From: Ramlibacter henchirensis
GTDB taxonomy: Bacteria; Pseudomonadota; Gammaproteobacteria; Burkholderiales; Burkholderiaceae_C
Length of the DNA stretch: 64,000 nucleotides
Assembly: GCF_004682015.1 (NCBI RefSeq)
Contig: NZ_SMLM01000001.1
Coordinates: forward strand, 868,001 to 932,000
Direction of reading: 5' to 3'
In this document: piece after piece, positions 55,406 through 64,000 of the stretch
Numbering within the stretch: the first letter of the stretch is position 1
How the letters are laid out: every line of letters starts with the position of its first letter
The notes under the pieces: model-generated
The model's database searches: none
What the model was told of the DNA's origin: nothing
Seen by the model: only the letters and a program-made list of their open reading frames with translations
Translations under genes and position numbers: made by a program

Positions 55406-58400
55406 GCCGCTTCAACCTCTCCGAATGGGCGCTGCGGCACCAGCAGATGGTGCTGTTCCTCCTGGTCCTGCTCACGCTCGGCGGCGTGCTCGCGTACGGC
55501 GCCCTGGGCCAGAAGGAAGACCCCGAGTTCACCGTCAAGGCCATGCTGGTGCAGGCCTACTGGCCCGGCAGCTCCGCCGAGCAGATGGCCGACCAGGTCA
55601 CCGACCGGCTCGAGAAGAAGCTGCAGGAAGTCGCCGAGATCGACTACACCAGCAGCTACGCCAAGCCCGGCATGACGCAGATCGTCGTGATCCTGCGCGA
55701 CGACACGCCCGCCTCCGCGGTGCCCGACGTGTGGTACCAAGTGCGCAAGAAGCTGGGCGACATCGAGCACACGCTGCCCAAAGGCGTGCGCGGACCGTTC
55801 TTCAACGACGAGTTCGGCGACACCTTCGGCAACATGTACGCCATCACGGGCGAGGGGTTCGGCTACGCCGAGCTGCGCGAATACGCCGAGAAGGCCCGCA
55901 ACGAGTTCCTGCGCGTGGCGGACGTCAACAAGGTCGAACTCGTGGCCGCGCAGGACGAGAAGGTCTACGTCGAGACCTCCAACGCGAAGCTGGCCTCGCT
56001 GGGCATCGATCCCTCCGCGATCGCCTCCACCCTGGCGCGCACCAACAGCGTGGACGCCGCCGGCACCGTGCAGACCACGACGGAGCAGGTGCGCCTGGCG
56101 GTCAGCGGCGAATTCGACACGGTGGAGAAGATCCGCGAGATCGGCATCCGCGCCGGCGAGCGCACCTTCCGCCTCGGCGACATCGCCGAAGTCCGGCGCG
56201 GCATCGTCGAGCCCGCGTCCTTCAAGATGCGCTTCAACGGCGAGCCCGCCATCGGCCTGGCCGTCAGCATGCGCAAGGGCGGCGACGTCATCCGGCTGGG
56301 CGAGGAGCTGACGCACACCGTGCGCCACGTGCAGTCGAACCTGCCGCTGGGCGTGCAGATCCATGCCGTCTCCGACCAGCCTCGCGTGGTCGAGGAGGCG
56401 GTGCACGAGTTCAAGAAGAGCCTGTTCGAGGCCGTCGCGATCGTGCTGGTCGTCAGCTTCTTCTCGCTGGGCCTGCGCACCGGTCTGGTGGTCGCGCTGT
56501 CCATCCCGCTCGTGCTGGCCATGACGTTCCTCGTCATGTACTACCTGGGAATCGAGCTGCAGCGCATCTCGCTCGGCGCGCTCATCGTCTCGCTGGGGCT
56601 GCTGGTCGACGACGCCATCATCGCCGTCGAGATGATGGCCCTGAAGCTGGAGCAGGGCTGGGACAAGTTCCGCGCCGCGACCTACGCGTACACGGCGACC
56701 GCGTTCCCGATGCTGACGGGCACGCTGATCACGGCCGCCGGCTTCCTGCCGGTGGGCTTCGCCAAGTCCAGCGCCGGCGAGTACGTGTTCTCGCTGTTCC
56801 AGGTGGTGGGCATCTCGCTGATGCTGTCCTGGCTGGTGGCGGTGGTGTTCACGCCCTACCTCGGTTTCCGCCTGCTCAAGGAGGGCGCGCACGGCCACGT
56901 GGACGAGGATGCGGTCTACCGCCGCGGCTTCTACGCGCGCTTCCGCCGCTTCGTCGAGGCTTGCCTCGTGCGCCGCCGGCTGGTCATCGCGATCACCGGC
57001 GCGGCGTTCGCGGGATCGATCGCGCTGTTCGGCCTGGTGCCCAAGCAGTTCTTCCCGGCGTCGGACCGCCCGGAGCTGATGGTCGACCTGTGGATGCCGC
57101 AGGCCGCCACCTTCGAGGCCAGCCACCAGGAGGTGCAGGCCCTCGAGAAGAAGCTGCGCGACGACCCCGACGTGGTCGCGGTCACCAGCTACATCGGCAG
57201 CGGGAGCCCGCGCTTCTACCTGCCGCTGGACGTGCAGACGCCGCACCTGAACCTGGGCGAGCTCATGGTGATGACCAAGGGCGGCGAAGCTCGCGAGCGG
57301 GTGGTCGAAAAGATCCAGGGGCTGTTCGACCACGACTTCCCGCTGGTGCGCGGCCGCGTCAACCGGCTGGAGAACGGGCCGCCCGTGGGCTACCCCGTGC
57401 AGTTCCGGGTGTACGGCACGGACAACCGGGAAGTGCAGGCCGTCGCCGACCGGGTGGCCGCCACGATGCGGGCCCACCCGAACGTGCGCCGCGTCAACCA
57501 GGACTGGGGCGAGCGCCTGAAGCGCCTGCGCGTCGACGTCGACCAGGACAAGGCGCGCCAGCTGGGCATCACCTCGCGCGAGATCCAGTCCGCGCTGCAG
57601 GCCGCCATCTCGGGCACCACGGTCACGCAGTACCTCGAAGGCGACGACACGCTCGACGTGGTGGCGCGGCTGGTCGGCGCCGAGCGCGCGGACCTGAACA
57701 CGCTCAAGGACACCAAGGTGTACCTGCGCAACGGCAAGTTCGTGCCCGTGTCCCAGGTGGCGCGCCTGTCGCTGGACACCGAGGACAGCATCCTGTGGCG
57801 GCGCAGCCGCGTCCCGACCCTCACGGTGCGCGGCGACGTCAGCGGCGCGGAGGCGCCGGACGTTACGCTGGCGCTCAAGCCGCAGATCGAGAAGATCGCC
57901 AGGGAGCTTCCGCTCGGCTACGGCATCGACGTCGGCGGGACCCTGGAGTCGAGCACGGATTCGCAGGCGTCGATCTTCGCTGTGATGCCGTTGACCATCG
58001 TGGCCGTCCTGCTGCTGCTGATGCTGCAGCTGCAGGACATGAAGAAGATGGCCATCGTGCTGCTCACCGCGCCGCTCGGGCTGATCGGCGTGGCGCTGAT
58101 CATGGCGATCTTCCGCATCCCGTACGGCTTCGTGGCGATGCTCGGCGTGATCGCGTTGGCGGGGATGATCATCCGCAACTCGGTGATCCTGGTGGTGCAG
58201 ATCGACCACGACCTCGCCGCGGGCAGGCCGCTGTGGGACGCCATCGTCGAATCGGCGGTGCGGCGGCTGCGGCCGATCCTGCTCACGGCCCTCGCGGCGA
58301 TCCTGGCGATGGTTCCGCTCACCCGGTCCGTCTTCTGGGGACCGATGGCCTGGGCCATCATGGGCGGACTGCTCGTCGCCACCGTCCTCACCCTGATCTT

Positions 58401-58458
58401 CCTGCCCGCGCTCTACGCCAGCTGGTATGGCGCGCGCAAGCCGGCCGCTGCCTCCTGA
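55402..58458 (+). CDS. RND efflux permease (AcrB/TriC-like)
   Basis: 1018-aa inner-membrane proton-driven drug exporter. Twelve hydrophobic spans flank two large periplasmic loops. The proton relay is seen as GLLVDDAIIAVEMM (Asp-Asp in TM4). The N-terminus (SEWALRHQQMVLFLLVLLTLGGVLAYGALGQKEDPEFT) resembles the TriC-type subgroup from memory, though the drug profile cannot be told. It is in operon with the adaptor upstream and the outer-membrane channel downstream. Confidence 0.93.
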   Translation: MSRFNLSEWALRHQQMVLFLLVLLTLGGVLAYGALGQKEDPEFTVKAMLVQAYWPGSSAEQMADQVTDRLEKKLQEVAEIDYTSSYAKPGMTQIVVILRDDTPASAVPDVWYQVRKKLGDIEHTLPKGVRGPFFNDEFGDTFGNMYAITGEGFGYAELREYAEKARNEFLRVADVNKVELVAAQDEKVYVETSNAKLASLGIDPSAIASTLARTNSVDAAGTVQTTTEQVRLAVSGEFDTVEKIREIGIRAGERTFRLGDIAEVRRGIVEPASFKMRFNGEPAIGLAVSMRKGGDVIRLGEELTHTVRHVQSNLPLGVQIHAVSDQPRVVEEAVHEFKKSLFEAVAIVLVVSFFSLGLRTGLVVALSIPLVLAMTFLVMYYLGIELQRISLGALIVSLGLLVDDAIIAVEMMALKLEQGWDKFRAATYAYTATAFPMLTGTLITAAGFLPVGFAKSSAGEYVFSLFQVVGISLMLSWLVAVVFTPYLGFRLLKEGAHGHVDEDAVYRRGFYARFRRFVEACLVRRRLVIAITGAAFAGSIALFGLVPKQFFPASDRPELMVDLWMPQAATFEASHQEVQALEKKLRDDPDVVAVTSYIGSGSPRFYLPLDVQTPHLNLGELMVMTKGGEARERVVEKIQGLFDHDFPLVRGRVNRLENGPPVGYPVQFRVYGTDNREVQAVADRVAATMRAHPNVRRVNQDWGERLKRLRVDVDQDKARQLGITSREIQSALQAAISGTTVTQYLEGDDTLDVVARLVGAERADLNTLKDTKVYLRNGKFVPVSQVARLSLDTEDSILWRRSRVPTLTVRGDVSGAEAPDVTLALKPQIEKIARELPLGYGIDVGGTLESSTDSQASIFAVMPLTIVAVLLLLMLQLQDMKKMAIVLLTAPLGLIGVALIMAIFRIPYGFVAMLGVIALAGMIIRNSVILVVQIDHDLAAGRPLWDAIVESAVRRLRPILLTALAAILAMVPLTRSVFWGPMAWAIMGGLLVATVLTLIFLPALYASWYGARKPAAAS

Positions 58459-58469
58459 GGAGTACGACG

Positions 58470-59819
58470 ATGAGAAGTTCCAGCAAATCCCTGCGCGTGG
58501 CCGTCAGCGTTGCCGCGGCCATCCTGTGCGGGTCGGTGCACGCCGTCGACCTGGTAGGCGCGTACCGCGGCGCCGTGACGCACGACCCGACCCTGATGTC
58601 CGCGGAGCGGGCCTTGCAGGCCGGCCGCGAGAAGGCCGTCCAGGGTCGCGCGCTGCTGCTGCCGCAGGTCGGGCTGAGCGCCAGCGTGAATCGCGTGGAC
58701 AACAGCTCCAGCGATTCGACGTCACCGGTCAGCCAGCTGATCTCGCCCCAGGACCGCGGCAGCGTGCGCACCACGTCGCTGCAGGTGGTCCAGCCGCTGT
58801 ACGACCCCAAGGCCTCGGCCGAGAAGCGCCAGCTGACGGAGCAGTCCGCCGTGGCCGAAGTCCACCACAAGGCGGCCAGCCAGGACCTGGTGCAGCGTGT
58901 CGCGGAGAGCTATTTCCACCTGCTGCTCGCCAGGGACAGCCTGCGCGTGGTGCAGGCCGAGAAGGCCGCCGTCGGCACGCAGCGCGACCGCGCCAAGGCG
59001 CGTTTCGAGGTGGGCCGCGGCCGCATCACGGAGGTGCAGGAGTCGCAGGCCCGCTACGACGCCGTGCTCGCGCGCGAGATCTCCGCGGCCAGCACCCTGG
59101 CGCAGCGCGAAGCGCAGTTCAAGGAGCTGACCGGATTGCCTCCCCAGCAGCTGTCGGGGCTGAAGGCGGGCTTCGTGCCCGTGCCGCCGCAACCCGACAG
59201 CCTCGAAGCCTGGCAGCAGCGCGGCGCCGACCAGAACACGCGCGTCGCCACGCGGCGTCACGAGATTGCGATTTCCTCCGCCGAGGCCGACAAGTACCGC
59301 CTGAGTGCCCGGCCCTCCGTCGACCTCGTGGGAAGCCACAGCTGGAACCGCGGAGGCAGCCTCACGCCGACGGCCGCGCCCGACAAGAGCCGCAGCACCG
59401 CGATCGGCGTCCAGTTGACCGTGCCGCTCTACACGGGCGGGGCCATCAACTCGCGCCTGCGCGAATCGCTGGCCAAGCGCGAGCAGAGCGAGTTCGACCT
59501 CGCGGCAGCGCAGCGCGACATGCGGCTGCAGGTGCAGGACGCCTTCCTCGCCACCAAGTCCGGTGCGGCCCGGGTGCTGTCGCTGGAGCAGTCGGTGGTT
59601 TCGGCACGCACGGCCCTCGAGGCCACTGCGTTGGGCCGCGATGTGGGCACGCGCACCGAGCTGGACGTGCTGGAGGCGCAGCAGCGGCTGTTCGCGTCGC
59701 AGCTGGAGCTTGCGCAGGGGCGCACGGACTACCTGCTGGGCCGCGTGCGGCTCGCGGCCGCCGCCGGCGAGCTGCGCGAAAACGACCTTGCCGAATTGAA
59801 TGCCTACCTGGAGCCCTGA
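58470..59819 (+). CDS. TolC-family outer-membrane efflux channel
   Basis: 449 aa. A signal peptide (ends VHA-VD) is followed by two structural repeats, each with long alpha-helices and the strand motif typical of TolC (first repeat ~30-230, second ~240-430; VQLTVPLYTGGAINSRLRE in the second). It completes the tripartite pump. ATG 58470 follows TGAGGAG; the next gene's ATG directly follows its stop. Confidence 0.92.
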   Translation: MRSSSKSLRVAVSVAAAILCGSVHAVDLVGAYRGAVTHDPTLMSAERALQAGREKAVQGRALLLPQVGLSASVNRVDNSSSDSTSPVSQLISPQDRGSVRTTSLQVVQPLYDPKASAEKRQLTEQSAVAEVHHKAASQDLVQRVAESYFHLLLARDSLRVVQAEKAAVGTQRDRAKARFEVGRGRITEVQESQARYDAVLAREISAASTLAQREAQFKELTGLPPQQLSGLKAGFVPVPPQPDSLEAWQQRGADQNTRVATRRHEIAISSAEADKYRLSARPSVDLVGSHSWNRGGSLTPTAAPDKSRSTAIGVQLTVPLYTGGAINSRLRESLAKREQSEFDLAAAQRDMRLQVQDAFLATKSGAARVLSLEQSVVSARTALEATALGRDVGTRTELDVLEAQQRLFASQLELAQGRTDYLLGRVRLAAAAGELRENDLAELNAYLEP

Positions 59820-60878
59820 ATGGAGTTCGACGTCTTCTCGAAGCCGGAGCAGCACACCGTCATGCGCGTGCTGCGGACCGCGCTTCGCATTTCCGGGCGG
59901 CTGGAGCGGAGGGAATGCGAGTTCCTGGCTGCCTACGCGATGATCACCTGCGCTCCCATCGGGCCCGACGAGCTTCTGCCGCTGTCGGCAGAGGAGGTGC
60001 AAGGCGTTGTGATCGAAGGCGAACGCCGGCGCCGCCGGCTCGTGCAACTGGCCGCGATCGCCGTCCTGTTCAACCGGCCGGTGCGGCCGGCCTCTTTCTC
60101 GTTCCTGCGTTCACTGGCGGCGCACCTGGAGGTCCACGACGGCGTCATCGACGTCATCCATGACCTGCTTCGCGGCCGGCTCTGGCGGATGCGGCTGCGC
60201 GTCATGCGGCGCGGCGCCGGCAGCCTGCTCGTCGATGCGCATGCGCGCGAGGGCGTCGTCGGCGTGCTGCGCTTCATCGCGGGCCTCTGGCTCGGCGTGG
60301 CGGTCAACCGCGACCGCCTGCCGCACTACAAGTGCCTGGGCCTCCTGCCGGAAGGCACGCTCGGGCGGGAGTATTGGAAGCACATGACGACGGTCGGCTT
60401 CGGCTTCCCGGGTGAACGCCGCGGCATCGCCGAGTCGATGGCGTACCACGACGTTGCGCACGTGCTTACCGGCCACGACACGACGCCCCTGGGCGAGATC
60501 CAGCAAGGCTGCTTCCAGGGCGGAAACCGCCGGCGCGACGGCTTCGCCTTCATCCAGTTCGCGATCCTGCACTTCCACCACGGCATCCAGATCACCCCGG
60601 CGGCGCCGCCCACCGTCGGCCAGTTCGACGCCGTCAAGGTGCTCTGGGCCATCTACCGCGGAGCGCGGTGCCCCGTGGACATGACGGACCAGTGGGATTA
60701 CTGGCCTCTGATGGCGCTCCCATTGCAGGAGGCGCGAGCACGGTGCGGGCTGCTGCCGCCTCGCATCCACTGGACGGGGGCTGCGACCAGCCAGCCGGTG
60801 CCGGCCACGCAAGCGGCCACGGCGTCGGCGAGTTCAACTTCCGATGATCTCAAGGTGGCGGGCGCCGAATTTCGATGA
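59820..60878 (+). CDS. Coq4-motif protein with helical N-terminal domain
   Basis: 352 aa. The C-terminal half contains H210-D211-x-x-H214-x11-E226 (YHDVAHVLTG...LGEIQQG), exactly the HDxxHx11E zinc motif of Coq4, the ubiquinone-biosynthesis scaffold/decarboxylase. The upstream GREYWKHMT and the downstream QGG-rich helix also fit that family. The N-terminal ~125 residues form an all-alpha domain, perhaps TerB-like. It starts the base after the TolC-type stop, so it belongs to the efflux run, which is an unexpected setting. Binding a quinone or other lipid-like molecule is a guess. Confidence 0.7.
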   Translation: MEFDVFSKPEQHTVMRVLRTALRISGRLERRECEFLAAYAMITCAPIGPDELLPLSAEEVQGVVIEGERRRRRLVQLAAIAVLFNRPVRPASFSFLRSLAAHLEVHDGVIDVIHDLLRGRLWRMRLRVMRRGAGSLLVDAHAREGVVGVLRFIAGLWLGVAVNRDRLPHYKCLGLLPEGTLGREYWKHMTTVGFGFPGERRGIAESMAYHDVAHVLTGHDTTPLGEIQQGCFQGGNRRRDGFAFIQFAILHFHHGIQITPAAPPTVGQFDAVKVLWAIYRGARCPVDMTDQWDYWPLMALPLQEARARCGLLPPRIHWTGAATSQPVPATQAATASASSTSDDLKVAGAEFR

Positions 60879-60955
60879 CTTGCCCTTCATGCCGGAAGAG
60901 CGGCGGCCGATCATGCGGCGACCCGGGACAGGCCCGGGGATGTTGCTGGACCTGC

Positions 60956-63900
60956 ATGAAAACGAACACGAGCATCGACGTGCCGACGAGGCGCGTCCCC
61001 CGAACCCTGGCCGCACTGTTCACCGCGGCGGCCCTGGCCGCTTGCGGCGGAGGCGGGGCCGGCACCGACGGCGCAGCCCCGCCCGGCTCACCCGGCACGG
61101 GCACCGTCCACGCCGCGCCTTCGCCGCTCCCGGGCGACCTTCCCGGCAGCGGCACGACGGCGCCGCCCTCCGGGCCGGCCGGACCGGCGAGCAGCGCGGC
61201 GTATGCGCCAATCGCGGTGACATGCGCGCACGTGGGCAGCGGGAGGGAGATCAACGTCAACCCCGCCGCACCCGTGGTGTCGTCCGGTTCGGTGCAGAAC
61301 CACCACTCGCTGTCCGAGGTGAACTGGAATGCGCTGGGTCCGGGAGACACCGTCCGCATCCACTGGAAGGCGACGCCCTACCGCGAGAAGATCCTGATCA
61401 GCTCCTCGGGCACGCAGGACCAGCCGATCCGCGTGTGCGGCGTTCCGTCGGCCGCCGGCGAACTGCCTTTCATCAGCGGCGCCGGTGCCACGACACGTGG
61501 CGACCTCGACTTCGGCAACACGCCCGCGGTGCCCTACAGCCTGCAGCAGCGCGGCATCGTCGTGGTCTACCGTCGTCACTGGGGGCAGCATGCGGCCCAC
61601 GTGCGGATCGAGGGCCTGAAGATCGGCCAGACGCTGGTGGGCCTGGGCCGCGAGAGCGAGGTGGCCGCGTTCGTGGCCACCGACGGCCAGCCCTACACCT
61701 ACGACAGCGCGGCGGCCTGCATCTGGGTGCAGAAGGCCAGGGACGTGCAGATCCGCGGCAACATCATCACCGGCTGCGGCAACGGCGTCTTCACGCTCAG
61801 CCGCGCCGACGAGGGACTCGGCACGGTCGTGCGCGACCTCCTGCTGGAGGGCAACTACATCCACGGCAACGCGCTGTCCGACTCGGACCAGAAGCACCAG
61901 GCCTACCTGCAGGGGATCAACTTCACGGTCCAGTACAACTACTTCGGGCCCCCCCGGCAGCCTGTCGCGGGCAGCGGCGGCAACAACCTCAAGATGCGGA
62001 CGGCGGGCGAGGTCGTCCGCTACAACTATTTCGAGAACGGCGCGCGGCCGATCGACCTGGTGGAGGTCGAGGACTTCATCGAGCTGGTCGCGCCGTGGCG
62101 GTACGCCCGCTGGCGCTCGCAATCGGCGAATGCCGACTTCGTCAATGCCGAGACCGACGCCTACGTCGCTGCCGCATGGGCGGCGTACCAGCGCAGCTAT
62201 GTGTACGGCAACATCGTCAACGTCTGGGGCTCGCCTTCGCCGGGGAATGTCGTGCACTACTCGTTCGACAACAGCCAGCACGACCGGCGGCCCGGCACGC
62301 TCTTCTTCCACAGCAACACGGTGCGCATCAGCGCCGACGCCGTCGGGGGGAACCTGCGCAAGAACCTGTTCGACCAGGGGCCGTGGTGGGGCGACGCGGG
62401 TTACTACAACATCCCGGTCGGCGCGACCAACGTCGGAAGCGCGCTGCACTACGTGGTGGGCGGGACCGACTACGGTCCAATGCTGCAACACACGCAGGCC
62501 CAGTACGCGGCCATCCGGGCGGTCAACAACGCCATCCAGCTCACCAGCGCCACGCCGGGCGCGACGCGGTTCGCTTTCGGATGGACCCGCTACAAGGCGG
62601 ACCAGGTGCAGCTGGGAGCCAACTGGATCTCGTCCGGCTGGGACGCAGTGGTGCCGGCCGCGGGGAACACCACTTTCCCCGGTTACGGCGCGGCGGATGG
62701 GACCTACGCTTATCCCGGCGGCAACCTGGCGCACCACGTCAGCGGCGCGGCCAGCCTCGTGACGTCGGGCGGCATCGCGTTCGATCCGGCGACGTTCGTT
62801 CCGCTGGCCGGCTCCCCCTTGCTGGGTGCGGCCGCTGCGCTGCCGCCGGAAGTGCCGGCCGCGCACGCGCCCCTGCAGCAGATCCGGGTGGACGTCGCGA
62901 ACGCGCCCGGGCGCATGTGGATCGGTCCGCGCCCGACCGCGGCCACGCTGGGCGCCATCGAAGGAGTTGCCGGCAGCGCGACCAGCCCGGGCGCGCTCGC
63001 TCCGTTCACCAGCGCGGTGCCGGGCGGCGGCGGCCTCGCGCTCTACGGCTGCTCCGCCGGCCAGGACTCCGGTGACGGCTTCAACGTGTTCCTCTACGTG
63101 CGCGCCGGGGCCACCGGCGGAACCGGCTCGCGCGCCGCGCCGCTGGGCAGCCTGCAGGCGGCCTACAGCGCCATCACGGGGTCGCAGAAGGCGACGATCT
63201 GCGTCGAGGAGGGCACGTTCACCGAGAGCGTGGGCAACGCAGCGGCGGATTCGATCGGCCGCCACTACCGTTTCGTCGGCGGCTTTCTCGCCGGAACCGA
63301 CTTCAGCCAGCGCTCGGTCAGCCCGGGCCGGGCCACGGTCATCCAGCCGCCGGCGGGGCAATCGGCGCTCCACCTGGGCAACCACGGGCACATCACCGTG
63401 GACGGTTTCGAACTCACCGGTGGGCTGCGCGGCCTGTACGTGGCCGGGTACGCTGCCGGCCGGACGCTGGCGGTGCGCAACAACACCGTGCACCACAACG
63501 GGATCGTGGTCCACGCACCCGCCGACGTGCCGGCCGGCGCCACGCCGGACACGATCGGCGGGCTGGTGGTCGGCGGCAGCACCGTGGTGGTCGAGTACAA
63601 CGACGTGTACGCCAACGACGGCGCGCGCAATGGGGCGGGCATCCACGTGCGGGCTCCCTCGGGATCGGAGCAGAACGTTCTCTCGGGCGGCACGCTGACG
63701 CCCGGTCCGTCCATGGCGTACGTGCGCTACAACCGAATCCACGGCAACACGCTGCGGTATGACACGCCGCATGGCGCCGGGCTCACCATCAGCAGCAACG
63801 CTGTCGTCGAACGCAACATCGTGTGGGGCAACCAGGCCCTGCGCTGGTCGGGCCCGCAGGGGGGTGACGGCGTCGGGGGCGGCATGATCGCGCAGCTGCC

Positions 63901-64000
63901 GCACGCCACCGTCGACGTGCGCAACAACTGGTTCGAGGGCAACCGCGCCCTCAAGGCCGGGGCCGGTATCTTCCTGGACGAAGCGACGGTGGGAACGGTC
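60956..64000 (+). CDS. Secreted lipoprotein with parallel beta-helix domains (partial, runs off the window)
   Basis: The frame is open from ATG 60956 to the window end (1015 codons, no stop). A signal peptide ends in the lipobox ALAAC with Cys30. A Pro/Gly-rich linker (~35-85) leads to a first region with repeated N/G-rich turns (GNIITGCGNGVFTLS, YNYFENGARPIDL, GNIVNVWGS), as in right-handed beta-helix enzymes. From about residue 700 a second domain begins (LYVRAGATGGTGSRAAPLGS, then ATICVEEGTFTES) that looks like DUF1565, followed by more helix turns (RNNTVHHNGI, YNRIHGNTL). It may be a polysaccharide-binding or cleaving surface protein. No catalytic triad is assigned. Confidence 0.8.
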   Translation, partial: MKTNTSIDVPTRRVPRTLAALFTAAALAACGGGGAGTDGAAPPGSPGTGTVHAAPSPLPGDLPGSGTTAPPSGPAGPASSAAYAPIAVTCAHVGSGREINVNPAAPVVSSGSVQNHHSLSEVNWNALGPGDTVRIHWKATPYREKILISSSGTQDQPIRVCGVPSAAGELPFISGAGATTRGDLDFGNTPAVPYSLQQRGIVVVYRRHWGQHAAHVRIEGLKIGQTLVGLGRESEVAAFVATDGQPYTYDSAAACIWVQKARDVQIRGNIITGCGNGVFTLSRADEGLGTVVRDLLLEGNYIHGNALSDSDQKHQAYLQGINFTVQYNYFGPPRQPVAGSGGNNLKMRTAGEVVRYNYFENGARPIDLVEVEDFIELVAPWRYARWRSQSANADFVNAETDAYVAAAWAAYQRSYVYGNIVNVWGSPSPGNVVHYSFDNSQHDRRPGTLFFHSNTVRISADAVGGNLRKNLFDQGPWWGDAGYYNIPVGATNVGSALHYVVGGTDYGPMLQHTQAQYAAIRAVNNAIQLTSATPGATRFAFGWTRYKADQVQLGANWISSGWDAVVPAAGNTTFPGYGAADGTYAYPGGNLAHHVSGAASLVTSGGIAFDPATFVPLAGSPLLGAAAALPPEVPAAHAPLQQIRVDVANAPGRMWIGPRPTAATLGAIEGVAGSATSPGALAPFTSAVPGGGGLALYGCSAGQDSGDGFNVFLYVRAGATGGTGSRAAPLGSLQAAYSAITGSQKATICVEEGTFTESVGNAAADSIGRHYRFVGGFLAGTDFSQRSVSPGRATVIQPPAGQSALHLGNHGHITVDGFELTGGLRGLYVAGYAAGRTLAVRNNTVHHNGIVVHAPADVPAGATPDTIGGLVVGGSTVVVEYNDVYANDGARNGAGIHVRAPSGSEQNVLSGGTLTPGPSMAYVRYNRIHGNTLRYDTPHGAGLTISSNAVVERNIVWGNQALRWSGPQGGDGVGGGMIAQLPHATVDVRNNWFEGNRALKAGAGIFLDEATVGTV

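Noticed and set aside
55183..58209. A 1008-codon open frame antisense to the RND permease
   Set aside because: The His/Arg/Asp-rich composition is a shadow of the permease, which has proper membrane spans and motifs.
55347..59819. A long frame apparently fusing a permease-region translation to the TolC protein
   Set aside because: The first part is an out-of-frame reading of the RND permease. The TolC-type gene has its own Shine-Dalgarno, ATG 58470 and signal peptide.
60844..63075. A 743-codon plus-strand frame overlapping the lipoprotein
   Set aside because: The translation is Arg/Gly/Pro-rich noise. The frame from 60956 gives a signal peptide and beta-helix pattern.
61088..63904. A 938-codon open frame antisense to the beta-helix lipoprotein
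   Set aside because: The sense frame has a start, lipobox and repeat structure. The antisense translation has no recognisable feature.

Overview
The window is about 68% GC, densely packed bacterial chromosome. Gene content and order (orn / M48 peptidase / PCD / rsgA; folC-SPOR-cvpA-purF-metZ-gltX; yajQ back to back with murB; a DUF4148-type small protein) suggest a betaproteobacterium of the Burkholderiales, probably Comamonadaceae (Ramlibacter/Variovorax-like). This placement rests on recognising protein families and gene order, not on any search.

Region 1 (1-27.9 kb) is mostly core housekeeping: rsgA, pterin dehydratase, CAAX-type protease, oligoribonuclease, a DEAD-box helicase, a drug-efflux MFS carrier, fbp, pepN and prfB (with the programmed +1 frameshift intact). 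It continues with a DUF2927-like exported protein, an alpha/beta hydrolase diverging from an acyl-CoA synthetase, a Nei-like glycosylase, a Tas-like aldo/keto reductase, ybaK, plsY, a yajQ/retropepsin/MFS operon, murB and tamA-tamB.

Region 2 (27.94-28.74 kb) is an 800-bp gene-free stretch. It holds two inverted copies of a ~260-bp element with 25-26-bp terminal inverted repeats, flanking a third GC-rich palindromic repeat.

Region 3 (28.7-38.8 kb) holds ppnP-argG, a glycine-zipper protein, an ArsC/Spx-like protein, the folC-SPOR-cvpA-purF-metZ-gltX run, and a tRNA-Ala/Glu/Asp array closed by a terminator.

Region 4 (38.9-52.4 kb) looks like an accessory catabolic regulon. An outer-membrane channel gene diverges from an amidase / chalcone-isomerase-fold / PhyH-dioxygenase operon. 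A membrane-anchored metallo-hydrolase diverges from a six-gene operon encoding an extradiol dioxygenase, FAH-family hydrolase, acyl-CoA ligase, FAD hydroxylase, tandem GST-like protein and a TetR regulator with an AT-hook-like tail. Both divergent promoter regions carry the same 20-bp palindrome, TTATGAG-N6-CTCATAA, at identical spacing from a TTGAC(A/C) -35 box. This is the strongest candidate for an undescribed system: a self-contained, probably TetR-controlled aromatic-degradation module whose substrate I cannot name.

Region 5 (52.4-64 kb) looks like an envelope or stress regulon. A shared ~43-bp promoter-like box precedes a DUF4148-like gene and, separately, a run of three small genes (two exported), an RND efflux pump (adaptor, permease, TolC-type channel) and a Coq4-motif protein. 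The window ends inside a long lipoprotein with parallel beta-helix features.
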